Origin: Rosenbergiella collisarenosi
GTDB taxonomy: Bacteria > Pseudomonadota > Gammaproteobacteria > Enterobacterales > Enterobacteriaceae
Direction: 5' to 3'
Assembly (NCBI RefSeq): GCF_018494085.1
Contig: NZ_JABBFP010000004.1
Coordinates: forward strand, 186,001-250,000
Length of the DNA stretch: 64,000 nt
The notes below the pieces were generated by a model. The model was not told where the DNA came from, did no database searches, and worked only from the letters and a program-made list of their open reading frames with translations. Of the stretch, positions 53,567 to 61,495 are shown in pieces. Positions within the stretch are counted from its first letter, which is position 1, and each line of letters opens with the position of its first letter. Both the position numbers and the translations under genes were made by a program.

Positions 53567-53568
53567 AA
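53527..53568. terminator. perfect 19-bp inverted repeat
   Basis: Two 19-base arms (53527-53545 and 53550-53568) are exact reverse complements around the tetraloop CGTT. The stem is GC-rich in the middle with AAA/TTT at its base, so it can terminate transcription both ways. It overlaps the end of the truncated frame and would shield the small ORF at 53647 from upstream transcription. Confidence 0.75.
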
Positions 53569-53646
53569 TTTTCGCTTCGTTCATAAAACTGTCATCGTTC
53601 TCCGGCACTGTAGCGAGAGTCATCGGTATATTGAAGAGGTTTATTT

Positions 53647-53787
53647 ATGAGCGATTATGATAACGATCTTTATGAAACGCTGTTTGCCACTCGCCAACGC
53701 CCTTTCCCGGAAGAGCCGAGCCAACCCCCACGCCGACGTCGCGCTCCTGACGAAGGGGACTATCAAGAGCTGCAATTTAATGACTAA
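53647..53787 (+). CDS. 46-aa acidic small protein of unknown function
   Basis: ATG at 53647 lies 8 bases after GAAGAGG, a good ribosome site. The peptide starts MSDYDNDLYETLFATRQRPF, continues PEEPSQPPRRRRAPDEGDY and ends QELQFND. It has acidic ends around a Pro/Arg-rich centre, so it is probably disordered. It ends 4 bases before the stop of the convergent hmuV. I do not recognise the family. The strong ribosome site and a dedicated upstream gap argue that it is real. Confidence 0.6.
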   Translation: MSDYDNDLYETLFATRQRPFPEEPSQPPRRRRAPDEGDYQELQFND

Positions 53788-53791
53788 ACGG

Positions 53792-54571
53792 CTACTTATT
53801 CAGTAATACCGCAGGATGCGCCGAATGTTCAGGGTAAATAACGCGTAAGTCGGCCTGATACCATTGCTTAAGATGGGCTTCGGTCAATACCTGTGCGACC
53901 GGACCGTCTGCCAGTAGCATTCCCGATCCCATCACTAAGAGACGATCAGACCAGGTCGCCGCGAGATTAACATCGTGGAGGATCGTACAGACCATTAGTT
54001 TTCCGCCTCGTGTTAAACGGTGTAGCAGACGTAAGCTGTGCTGTTGGTGATAAAGATCTAAGGCCGATGTCGGCTCATCGAGAAATAGCCACCCTTGCGG
54101 CTCTCCGCCTTTCCAGAGTTGCGCGAGGACTCTTGCTAGCTGAATCTGCTGTTGCTCTCCGCCGGAGAGCGTAGCGTAGTCACGGCCACGCAATGCATGG
54201 CAGCCGACGAGATCAACCACCTGATCGAGGATCGTGCGCTGTGCGATCGGCGCATGGTGGCTCAGCGCGAGCTGGATGACCTCCTCGGCCATCATTGGGA
54301 AAGAGAGTGGGTTCTGTTGTCGCATCACAGCACGCCGATCGGCGAGCTGCCGTCGATCCCACTGATCATAAGCCTTTCCTGCCAGCAAGCACGTTCCCTG
54401 CGTAGGGGATAAGAAACCGGTCAGTAGCCGGAGAAGCGTAGACTTCCCTGCCCCATTCGGGCCGATAATCGTGACGAACTCGCCGAGAGAGAGCTCAAGA
54501 TCGAGAGGGGCGATCAGGCGCAGCGCGCCACGCTGCAACCCCAGTTGCCGAGCACTGAGTTGGCTATGCAT
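53792..54571 (-). CDS. hmuV: haemin ABC importer ATPase HmuV
   Basis: A 259-aa ATPase of the FecE/BtuD type: Walker A GPNGAGKST (residues about 38-46), signature LSGGEQQQIQLARVLA, Walker [14 protein letters not shown], switch H in CTILHDVN. The spacing and the C-terminal VLTEAHLKQWYQADLRVI match HmuV of Yersinia. It overlaps hmuU by 8 bases and ends the operon hmuR-S-T-U-V. Confidence 0.93.
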   Translation of the reverse strand: MHSQLSARQLGLQRGALRLIAPLDLELSLGEFVTIIGPNGAGKSTLLRLLTGFLSPTQGTCLLAGKAYDQWDRRQLADRRAVMRQQNPLSFPMMAEEVIQLALSHHAPIAQRTILDQVVDLVGCHALRGRDYATLSGGEQQQIQLARVLAQLWKGGEPQGWLFLDEPTSALDLYHQQHSLRLLHRLTRGGKLMVCTILHDVNLAATWSDRLLVMGSGMLLADGPVAQVLTEAHLKQWYQADLRVIYPEHSAHPAVLLNK

Positions 54572-55568
54572 AGCGAGTCCTCAACTGTCTTAGGATCAGG
54601 AGAAAAAACCAAGGAGCGCCCAGTAAGCTGGTCACCAACCCGACGGGCATTTCCGCCGGTTGAACGAGAGTTCGAGCTAGGGTGTCGGAGAGGAGGAGCA
54701 ATAGCGCGCCACTGACTATCGCACCGGGTAAGACCCAGCGGTGGTCGCTGCCTAGCAGCATCCGTACCAGATGAGGGATCACTAATCCGATAAAGCCAAT
54801 AATCCCCGTGAACGAGACAGCGGTGCCTACCAATAACGCATTGCCGACGAGTAGCCATTGCTGCGTGCGTAATACGTCGATACCGTTATAAAAAGCATCC
54901 TCCTCGCCTAGCTGTAGCAGGTTTAAGGCGCGTGCGTAACGCAGTAGCAGCAGGCAGGTGGGAATAATGATGATCGCGGTGATCCCGACGACCGGCCACT
55001 GAGCCTGCGCTAACGACCCCATCCCCCATAATGATAACTGACGTAGCTGTTGATCATCGCTGAGCCAAGAGAGTACGCCAACCAGTGAACCGGCGATCGC
55101 ATTGATCGCGATTCCCAGTAGTAATAGCCGCGATAGCTGCCCTTGGCTCATCTTATTTAACTGAAAGATGAGTCCCGTCACGAGTAAGCTACCGATAAAG
55201 GCGGCGATTACCGGCAGCCACAGGCGGGTCACCGCTGGCAGAGGGAGAGGGATAAGCAATGCGCAGGCAACCAGTAACCCCGCACCACTACTAATCCCGA
55301 GTAGCCCAGGATCGGCCAAGGGGTTACGGAATAGTCCCTGCATCACCGCTCCGGAGACTGATAGCGCGGCGCCGATCAACAGTGCGAATAATACGCGCGG
55401 CACGCGAATCGTTGACCAAACCTGCCAGCCAAGGCTATCGAAGGGTTGCGACCATAATGTTGCGAGGCTGAGTTTCATCGCGCCGAACTGTGTGACCCCT
55501 ATCGCGCTTAGCACGAGGAGAATGCTCAGGCTTGCCAGCATACGCCGACGATTACGGTTTGTGCGCAT
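54564..55568 (-). CDS. hmuU: haemin ABC importer permease HmuU
   Basis: A 334-aa FecCD-type permease with about ten hydrophobic segments. Typical blocks are LWSTIRVPRVLFALLIGAALSVSGAVMQGLFRNPLADPGLLGISSGAG, GMGSLAQAQWPVV and GFIGLVIPHLVRMLLGSDHRW. I use ATG 55568 (MRTNRNRRRM), which overlaps the hmuT end by 17 bases, over the slightly longer frame from 55583. Moves haem across the inner membrane. Confidence 0.93.
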   Translation of the reverse strand: MRTNRNRRRMLASLSILLVLSAIGVTQFGAMKLSLATLWSQPFDSLGWQVWSTIRVPRVLFALLIGAALSVSGAVMQGLFRNPLADPGLLGISSGAGLLVACALLIPLPLPAVTRLWLPVIAAFIGSLLVTGLIFQLNKMSQGQLSRLLLLGIAINAIAGSLVGVLSWLSDDQQLRQLSLWGMGSLAQAQWPVVGITAIIIIPTCLLLLRYARALNLLQLGEEDAFYNGIDVLRTQQWLLVGNALLVGTAVSFTGIIGFIGLVIPHLVRMLLGSDHRWVLPGAIVSGALLLLLSDTLARTLVQPAEMPVGLVTSLLGAPWFFLLILRQLRTRYA

Positions 55569-56382
55569 AGCTCTCGGCAACATCGTGACGAAGAGTTAAG
55601 ATCGCCTGTGGCGTATCGATCCCAAAGCCGAGTAAAGCCATCTGATCGATCGTGATCACCCGCTGCGCCTTACCCGCCGGGGTGAGGCTGAGGCCGGGTA
55701 AGGTCCAGAGCTGGGCCGTCCCCCCCATCTGTTGTAGCGCTTGCCGGTCGATGATCACCAGATCGGGGGCTGCGGAGATGATGCCCTCTTGTGACATCTG
55801 TTGATAATGAGCAACCTGCCCCATCACATTCACCAGCCCGGCACTGCGTAGGACAACGTCTGCGGCGGTGTCCTTACCCGCAACCAGGCTCTGTCGTCCT
55901 TGATTTGACATAATATAGAGCGCTTTATGGCCGGTTGGGACTGGCTGACCAAGCTCTGCAACCTGTCGGGATAACTGGGCAAGCAGCGGCTGCGCTTGTC
56001 CCGTCTTACCTAAGGCTTGCGCGATGGTATTAACCTTTAGCGCGATCACCGAGAGTTGTGGCGAGGCAGGAACGGTCACCACCTTTACCCCGACTTTTTC
56101 CACTTGTTGCAGAACCTGTGACGGCTGAGCTTGCCCATTGGCGAGTACTAAGGTGGGCTGTAGCGATAAAATCCCCTCGCTATTCAGTTGTCGTAGGTAT
56201 CCGACGTCCGGTAGCTTTGTCGCCGCAGCGGGCCGCTGGCTAGTACTGTCTCGTCCCACCAGCTGCTCACCACTCCCGAGGGCGTAGACAATCTCCGTGA
56301 CATCACCGCCAAGCGCGACAAGTCGTGGCGCGGCAGTGACGGGTAGGACGACCATACAGAGAAGAAAGAACAAAGGCTTCAT
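55552..56382 (-). CDS. hmuT: periplasmic haemin-binding protein HmuT
   Basis: A 276-aa class III binding protein with signal peptide MKPLFFLLCMVVLPVTAA. Then RLVALGGDVTEIVYALGSGEQLVGRDSTSQRPAAATKLPDVGYLRQLNSEGILSLQPTLVLA, the family start with the haem-ligand Tyr in GYLRQL. The two lobes are joined by a long helix. Its ATG shares a base with the hmuS stop. Confidence 0.92.
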   Translation of the reverse strand: MKPLFFLLCMVVLPVTAAPRLVALGGDVTEIVYALGSGEQLVGRDSTSQRPAAATKLPDVGYLRQLNSEGILSLQPTLVLANGQAQPSQVLQQVEKVGVKVVTVPASPQLSVIALKVNTIAQALGKTGQAQPLLAQLSRQVAELGQPVPTGHKALYIMSNQGRQSLVAGKDTAADVVLRSAGLVNVMGQVAHYQQMSQEGIISAAPDLVIIDRQALQQMGGTAQLWTLPGLSLTPAGKAQRVITIDQMALLGFGIDTPQAILTLRHDVAESYAHKP

Positions 56383-57404
56383 CAGCAGAGTACCTCAAGG
56401 AGTTCATCAAGCTGTTGGCGCCAGAGCGCTTGCTCGGGCTGACCCTCGCTGCGCTGACCGTAGAGTTGGGCAATTTGCGTACCATCCTCTGCAAAGAGTT
56501 CGAGGCTCGTCACATGACCATCCGCCGTGGGTTTACGTGTGATCCAGCTTTCGGCGATCTGTTGATCGAGTAAGTGCAGGGTAAAATCTTGATTAAAGAT
56601 ATTTAGCCACCCTTTCATCTCAATAACCTTCTCTACACGCCCGGTGAAGATCTGGGTGCAACCACGATTTCCGACGAAGATCATGATCTCGTTCTGCTGC
56701 TGGACCCGTTCCAATAAGCGTGCAATGCTCGCATTACTCACCGGACGAGCCAACTCTTCGCTCACCATCTTAAACGCCTGTTGACGGGTCAGTTGATGGC
56801 GACGAAGTAGCTGGAAGAACTGGTGCACATCGGTCATCGCACGCCACTCTTCTTCAACTTTTTGCGGTTCACTGTTCACGACTTCTGGCAAAGAAGGACG
56901 TTCAGACAGTTCGAGGCATGCGGGAGCTGCTTGGCGAAAGCGCTCGACTAACGCCTGCCATGCATGAGTCTCCGTCTGCGTAGTGGTGTAGATTTTGACT
57001 ACCGCCTCCCCCTGCCGATCAAAGATTTGTATACTGTGACGTTCGCCGGTTGCACTCAGCTCGGTCAAGGCAAAAGCACTCGACCACTGCTGCGGGAAAA
57101 AACGTTGATCGAGGGCGCGTGGATTAAGTACCAGACCGGCGTGCGCGCCGAAGTGCAGGTTAGTATAGCGTCCTAACTGCTCGTGGACCGCGTAGTCATT
57201 ACGTACCAGGCTTTTTATTTCCCCTACAGCGCCTAGGCCATTAAGTAGGGCTTCGAAGTCTGTCTTTAACGATAGCGCATCGTGACCACAACGGATCAGG
57301 GTTAACTCTGCTTCGCTGATCGTCATTAATCCGGCGAGATCACGGGCGTAAAGGTGAGGATGTGCAGTTTTCAGTGCGAGGTAGTCAGGATAGTGTTTAT
57401 TCAT
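56382..57404 (-). CDS. hmuS: haem-processing protein HmuS
   Basis: A 340-aa cytoplasmic haemin-degrading/transfer protein made of two HmuS/ChuS-type repeats, with SIQIFDRQGEAVVKIYTT in the first and SLELFAEDGTQIAQLYGQ in the second. The conserved haem-ligand region GNRGCTQIFTGRVEKVIEMKGWLNIFNQDFTLHLL is intact. Members release iron from haem, some without a classical haem oxygenase. It lies 45 bases after hmuR, with a hairpin between. Confidence 0.93.
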   Translation of the reverse strand: MNKHYPDYLALKTAHPHLYARDLAGLMTISEAELTLIRCGHDALSLKTDFEALLNGLGAVGEIKSLVRNDYAVHEQLGRYTNLHFGAHAGLVLNPRALDQRFFPQQWSSAFALTELSATGERHSIQIFDRQGEAVVKIYTTTQTETHAWQALVERFRQAAPACLELSERPSLPEVVNSEPQKVEEEWRAMTDVHQFFQLLRRHQLTRQQAFKMVSEELARPVSNASIARLLERVQQQNEIMIFVGNRGCTQIFTGRVEKVIEMKGWLNIFNQDFTLHLLDQQIAESWITRKPTADGHVTSLELFAEDGTQIAQLYGQRSEGQPEQALWRQQLDELLEVLC

Positions 57405-57424
57405 TATTTTTCCTCCCGGAAAAT

Positions 57425-57442
57425 GCCCCAGTCATCTGGGGC
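57425..57442 (-). terminator. hairpin between hmuR and hmuS
   Basis: GCCCCAG-ATGA-CTGGGGC on the reverse strand followed by ATTTT, in the 45-base gap between the receptor gene and hmuS. Probably a partial terminator or mRNA 3' end giving more receptor message than transporter message. Confidence 0.6.
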
Positions 57443-57449
57443 AGGCTAA

Positions 57450-59804
57450 TTAGAAATCGACATTTAGGCCGAGTTGGAAGGTTCGACCCGGCATCGTCGC
57501 CAGTGCGATATCCGTTTGATGCTGGGTCGTATCCGTCGTTAAATCCCTGCTACTTAAATAGTCCCAGTATTTACGGTTGGTGAGGTTATAGACTCCACCA
57601 CTGAGTTTTACTCTTGGCGTCACGCGCCAGTACGCGGTCATATCCACCATGCCGTATCCAGGGATGCGTAGATACTTACTGTTTTCGCTCTCGGTAGCGC
57701 TGCCCGTGTTGGTCGTATCACGGGTGGTCTGTTTCGCTTGCTTGCCTTTGACAAAGGTTGCCGTTAGCGCTGCGCCATAACGTTGCGCCGGATCATCCCA
57801 TGCTACGCCGACGACGGCTTTCATCGGTGCAACACTGTCTAGATCAACGTATTTATCATCCTGCAGTGAAGATTTGGACATCCCTTTGGTATACCCCAGC
57901 GCAAAACTGGAACTCAGCCCATTCACCGCCGGGAACCACTGACCATAATGGATCTTAGTGGTGACCTCTCCGCCATAAATGAAGGCTTTATCTCGGTTTT
58001 CAGCCTGGTAAACGGTATAGATATTCGCGGGTACCTGAGTAAACTTACTTGGCGAACCACTGCGCGTATAGCGGTTGTAGGCAATAAAGTTATCGTAGTC
58101 GTTGTAGAACATTGAACCTTGGACGTCGATCCCAGACACCGCTTGCCCTTTTATCCCCCATTCGAGGTTATTGCTGGTTTCTGTTTTCAACGAATTATTA
58201 CCGATCAAGGCATACTGCTGCGTTCCCGCATAGCTAGAGCCTAGATTCCACGAACCATAGAGTTGGCTCGCTTCGGGGAACTGCGCACCACGTTGATAAC
58301 GGATATAGGTTAACAGTTGCGGTGTAAGGGAATACTCAAGACTTAACGACGGTAAAAATTGCGTATCACTCTGGCTGCTATACAGGTTTGAGACACTTTC
58401 CTCGGTTAAAGTGCTACTCCCCGCGGCCAGGCTGCCGAGATTACGCGGTTTATTTTTCATATAGGCCACCCGGATACCGGGGGTGATTGCCACGTGATGT
58501 CCTTGCCAGTCGCCATTAATTTTATCTTCGAGGAATCCGCCGAACGTTTCACTCTGGCTATCGGCTTGCGGCTGCATGACACGGTAATAAACGAGTGGTG
58601 CAGGCGATTGCGAGAACGGTCGCTCCGTACGTGTAAAATCACCGTTCAATCCTGCGCGGAGATCTTGGCGGCCGATTGTCTTAGCCAGCTCCGTCGTGAA
58701 ACCGAACTTATTGGTATTGAAATCAGAGAGGGTACGGGTGGGGACTAAGGTTGCACTCGGGCCAACGGTATTGTCGTGGGCTTGCGTTTTCTGCCAATAC
58801 ACACGACTCGTGAGTTGATCGACCCACTGGTTGAGCGGCGTGTAATCATCTTGCACCATCACGCCAAAACGACGGGATTGGCTAGATTGATTACTGGTGC
58901 CTAACACCGCTTTTCCCGCTGAGTCCCAGCTATCGAAATGGGTATGACTCGTTTTTTGATAATAGTTACCACTGGCGGTAAGTTTGTGCTCATCATTAGG
59001 CTGCCAAATTCCACTGGCCAAGAACGCATCGGAATGCCAGTTCTCCGGCCAAGCTTGGTTATTGCCTTGGGTACGCGTCTCTTGCCCATCACGACGACTA
59101 TAGGCAAATAGGCCACGCAGCGTATCATCACCCGCCGCGGCGGTTATTCCGTTATGCCAGGCTCGATTGGCGGAGTCGTAGTCGGTTTGATAGCCAAAAT
59201 AGTGTTGCCGAGAAGACGATAAATAATCGTCGGCGGATTTAGAATGGAAGGCGACTAATCCACCTATCGCGGTATTAGGCTGGGACACTGCGGTCGCCCC
59301 CGCTTCAATATCCATCTGGCCGAACAGATAAGGATCGATATAATCACGCCCTATCCCGAAACTATTCACCCCAGTTCGCCCCGCATAAGGCCGTCCTGTC
59401 GCTTGTGGCATGGCAACGCCATCGACATCAATGCCGACTCGGTTACTCTCCAGGCCGCGAATGTTATAGCCCGTATAACCTCCGCGATCAAAACCACTCT
59501 TACCGCTTCCTGAGCCTGCTCCGCCACCGGTCGCCCCGACAAGAGGCTGGTAGCGCATTAGCGTGCCAAAATCGTTCGACCCATTTTTCTGCATCTGTGC
59601 CGCGCTGACGACGACTTTATTCGTGGCATCTGGGTGTGGCACGATCCCCGTAACCACCAAATTATCACTTTCTTGCTGTGGTGGGGTGAGCGGCAAATTA
59701 CTCGCCGATGCAGCGCTACAATAAAAACTTCCTAAGCTTAGCGCTATCGCAGTGAGTCGCTGGCGGGTAGGGAATGGCGTTGACGCCGGTGAAAGTTTAC
59801 GCAT
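57450..59804 (-). CDS. hmuR: TonB-dependent haemin receptor HmuR
   Basis: A 784-aa outer-membrane receptor, longer than Yersinia HmuR (about 680). The signal peptide is near residues 1-33 (ending SAAS), then NLVVTGIVPHPDATNKVVVSAAQMQKNGSNDFGTLMRYQPLVG starts the plug, with YTGYNIRGLESNRVGIDVDGV. The barrel ends with MPGRTFQLGLNVDF and its terminal aromatic. The plug holds a Gly/Ser-rich stretch (GATGGGAGSGSGKSG). It is first in the operon behind a Fur-box-like sequence. Confidence 0.9.
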   Translation of the reverse strand: MRKLSPASTPFPTRQRLTAIALSLGSFYCSAASASNLPLTPPQQESDNLVVTGIVPHPDATNKVVVSAAQMQKNGSNDFGTLMRYQPLVGATGGGAGSGSGKSGFDRGGYTGYNIRGLESNRVGIDVDGVAMPQATGRPYAGRTGVNSFGIGRDYIDPYLFGQMDIEAGATAVSQPNTAIGGLVAFHSKSADDYLSSSRQHYFGYQTDYDSANRAWHNGITAAAGDDTLRGLFAYSRRDGQETRTQGNNQAWPENWHSDAFLASGIWQPNDEHKLTASGNYYQKTSHTHFDSWDSAGKAVLGTSNQSSQSRRFGVMVQDDYTPLNQWVDQLTSRVYWQKTQAHDNTVGPSATLVPTRTLSDFNTNKFGFTTELAKTIGRQDLRAGLNGDFTRTERPFSQSPAPLVYYRVMQPQADSQSETFGGFLEDKINGDWQGHHVAITPGIRVAYMKNKPRNLGSLAAGSSTLTEESVSNLYSSQSDTQFLPSLSLEYSLTPQLLTYIRYQRGAQFPEASQLYGSWNLGSSYAGTQQYALIGNNSLKTETSNNLEWGIKGQAVSGIDVQGSMFYNDYDNFIAYNRYTRSGSPSKFTQVPANIYTVYQAENRDKAFIYGGEVTTKIHYGQWFPAVNGLSSSFALGYTKGMSKSSLQDDKYVDLDSVAPMKAVVGVAWDDPAQRYGAALTATFVKGKQAKQTTRDTTNTGSATESENSKYLRIPGYGMVDMTAYWRVTPRVKLSGGVYNLTNRKYWDYLSSRDLTTDTTQHQTDIALATMPGRTFQLGLNVDF

Positions 59805-59889
59805 AAAGGCTGTGTGTTCCTGAGTAAAATCGTTCGCAAAAAAACCAAGAACTGTCGGAGACAGTCGTTATTCTAATGAATGCGAATCT

Positions 59890-59914
59890 ATATCATTATG
59901 ATAATGATTATCAA
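59890..59914. promoter_or_regulatory. Fur box between hmuR and the phosphoesterase gene
   Basis: The run TATCATTATGATAATGATT continuing ATCAAT is made of overlapping GATAAT/ATTATC hexamers, close to the 19-base Fur consensus. It lies about 85 bases upstream of hmuR and about 110 upstream of the divergent metallophosphoesterase start, so both could be iron-controlled. Confidence 0.8.
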
Positions 59915-60021
59915 TAGCGATTATAGTAAAAGTTCACTTTTTTTTATTCCTTCGCCTTTACTTACATTGACTAGGTGCAGTGCTACAGTATGGGAATCGA
60001 TACCATTATTCTGGAGGTTAT

Positions 60022-61149
60022 GTGTTTGCTTGGATAACACTTTTACCCGCACTCTATATCGGCGGGCGGTATATCTTACCGCTCCATTTGCCTTTAGCGT
60101 TACGCTTACTCTTCTTTATCGGTGTCGTTGCCGTCGCGCAATGCCACTTAGTCTATAAACTGGTATTCGGTAACCGTTTCGCGCCAGAGTTCCCACATAG
60201 CATGATGGTGGCCATTAATGGCTTATTCGGCACCTTAATCGTTTTCACGCTGTTGCTCATTCTCTGCGATCTCATCAGTGGTGTTCAATTCGCCATACAG
60301 GGAACCTGGCCCGATTACGGGCTGGTACGCCACGGGCTGTTAGGCGTGGCCGTGCTTATCGCCGCTTATGCGACGTATCAGGCAGTGAAAGTCCCGCGGG
60401 TCAAAACGGTAAACCTGACGATACAACATCTACCGAAAGCCTTTGATGGCTATCGTGTTGTCCAGCTCACTGACCTGCATGCCAGCACCTTATTTACCGG
60501 TCGTTGGATGAAAAAAGTCGTGACGCGCACCAATCAACTGGATGCCGACCTTGTACTGTTTACGGGAGATGTTGCAGACGGTAGCGTCGAAAAACGGTTT
60601 AATGATGTGGCCCCGTTAGCCGCATTACAGGCAAAAGATGGCCGCTTCGCGATCCCCGGTAACCATGAGTACTACTCTGGCTATTTGCCGTGGATGCAGC
60701 GCATGGGGCAGCTCGGGTTTACAGAACTCATCAATCGCTCGGTGGCTATTGAGAAAGCGGGGAATCGCCTGTATGTTGCCGGAGTAACCGATGAGGCGGC
60801 GTTACGTTATCAGCAAGAGGGCCCGGATTTAGAGCAGGCGCTTGCCGGGGTTGATCGCCACTCTACAATTATTCTCCTCGATCACCGGCCTGAAAATGCC
60901 CGTGAGAATCTTGCCGCAGGCGTCGATTTACAGCTCTCAGGCCATACTCATGGTGGTATGGTTTACGGCCTCGCCTCTATCGTGAAACGTGCAAATAAGG
61001 GATTTTCATCTGGCCTATATACCCTTGATCAACGCCACCTTTATGTCAGTAATGGCACCGGGTTATGGAATGGCTTTGCCTTACGGCTAGGCTATCCTTC
61101 AGAGATTACGCTGTTTGTTTTAAAAGGTGATGATACTCAGGCGAGATAA
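60022..61149 (+). CDS. membrane-anchored metallophosphoesterase
   Basis: A protein of about 375 aa with four N-terminal hydrophobic segments (FAWITLLPALYIGGRYI to LLGVAVLIAAYATYQAV) and a calcineurin-like domain: VVQLTDLHAS, LFTGDVADG, IPGNHEYY, LDHRPENA and LSGHTHGG, giving the Asp/His/Asn two-metal site. I take GTG 60022 as the start because GGAGG lies directly ahead; an ATG at 59980 is upstream of that site. Homologues include YkuE/LpxH-like lipid phosphatases; the substrate is unknown. Confidence 0.87.
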   Translation: MFAWITLLPALYIGGRYILPLHLPLALRLLFFIGVVAVAQCHLVYKLVFGNRFAPEFPHSMMVAINGLFGTLIVFTLLLILCDLISGVQFAIQGTWPDYGLVRHGLLGVAVLIAAYATYQAVKVPRVKTVNLTIQHLPKAFDGYRVVQLTDLHASTLFTGRWMKKVVTRTNQLDADLVLFTGDVADGSVEKRFNDVAPLAALQAKDGRFAIPGNHEYYSGYLPWMQRMGQLGFTELINRSVAIEKAGNRLYVAGVTDEAALRYQQEGPDLEQALAGVDRHSTIILLDHRPENARENLAAGVDLQLSGHTHGGMVYGLASIVKRANKGFSSGLYTLDQRHLYVSNGTGLWNGFALRLGYPSEITLFVLKGDDTQAR

Positions 61150-61495
61150 CGTCGAAAAGTGGCAGGGGCTACTCTGCCACAGTCATACGCGAAGACAAAA
61201 ATACCGTATCTCCTCATCCCTCTGTTCGAATAACTCTCAAAGCTCCAATATCTCTTGATAGTTAAACCCCTTTGACTTGTTAGCGTCACGCCTTGCACGG
61301 AGCGTGATTGACAATTCCCTCCTCTATCGTGGCGCTACCCCCCCCACTTTTTAATAAAAAATAAACATAATTACTTGAAAAATAATATCTTTTCAAACTG
61401 CGTTAATATGTAAACTTATGTAAATCAAAGCTTACAATGAATGTAAATAGTAATGATAATGATTTCTATTAATAGACTTATATAAAAATATTCAC
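61150..61495. promoter_or_regulatory. intergenic region with hairpin and Fur box upstream of fiu
   Basis: The start has a hairpin GTGGCAG/CTGCCAC (61159-61180) that may end the phosphoesterase message. The right part is very AT-rich; at 61449-61469 the stretch AGTAATGATAATGATTTCTAT contains repeated GATAAT-type hexamers and is a good Fur-box candidate, 27 bases ahead of the fiu start. A run of nine C with flanking CTA (near 61335) is also notable. No gene is seen. Confidence 0.6.
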
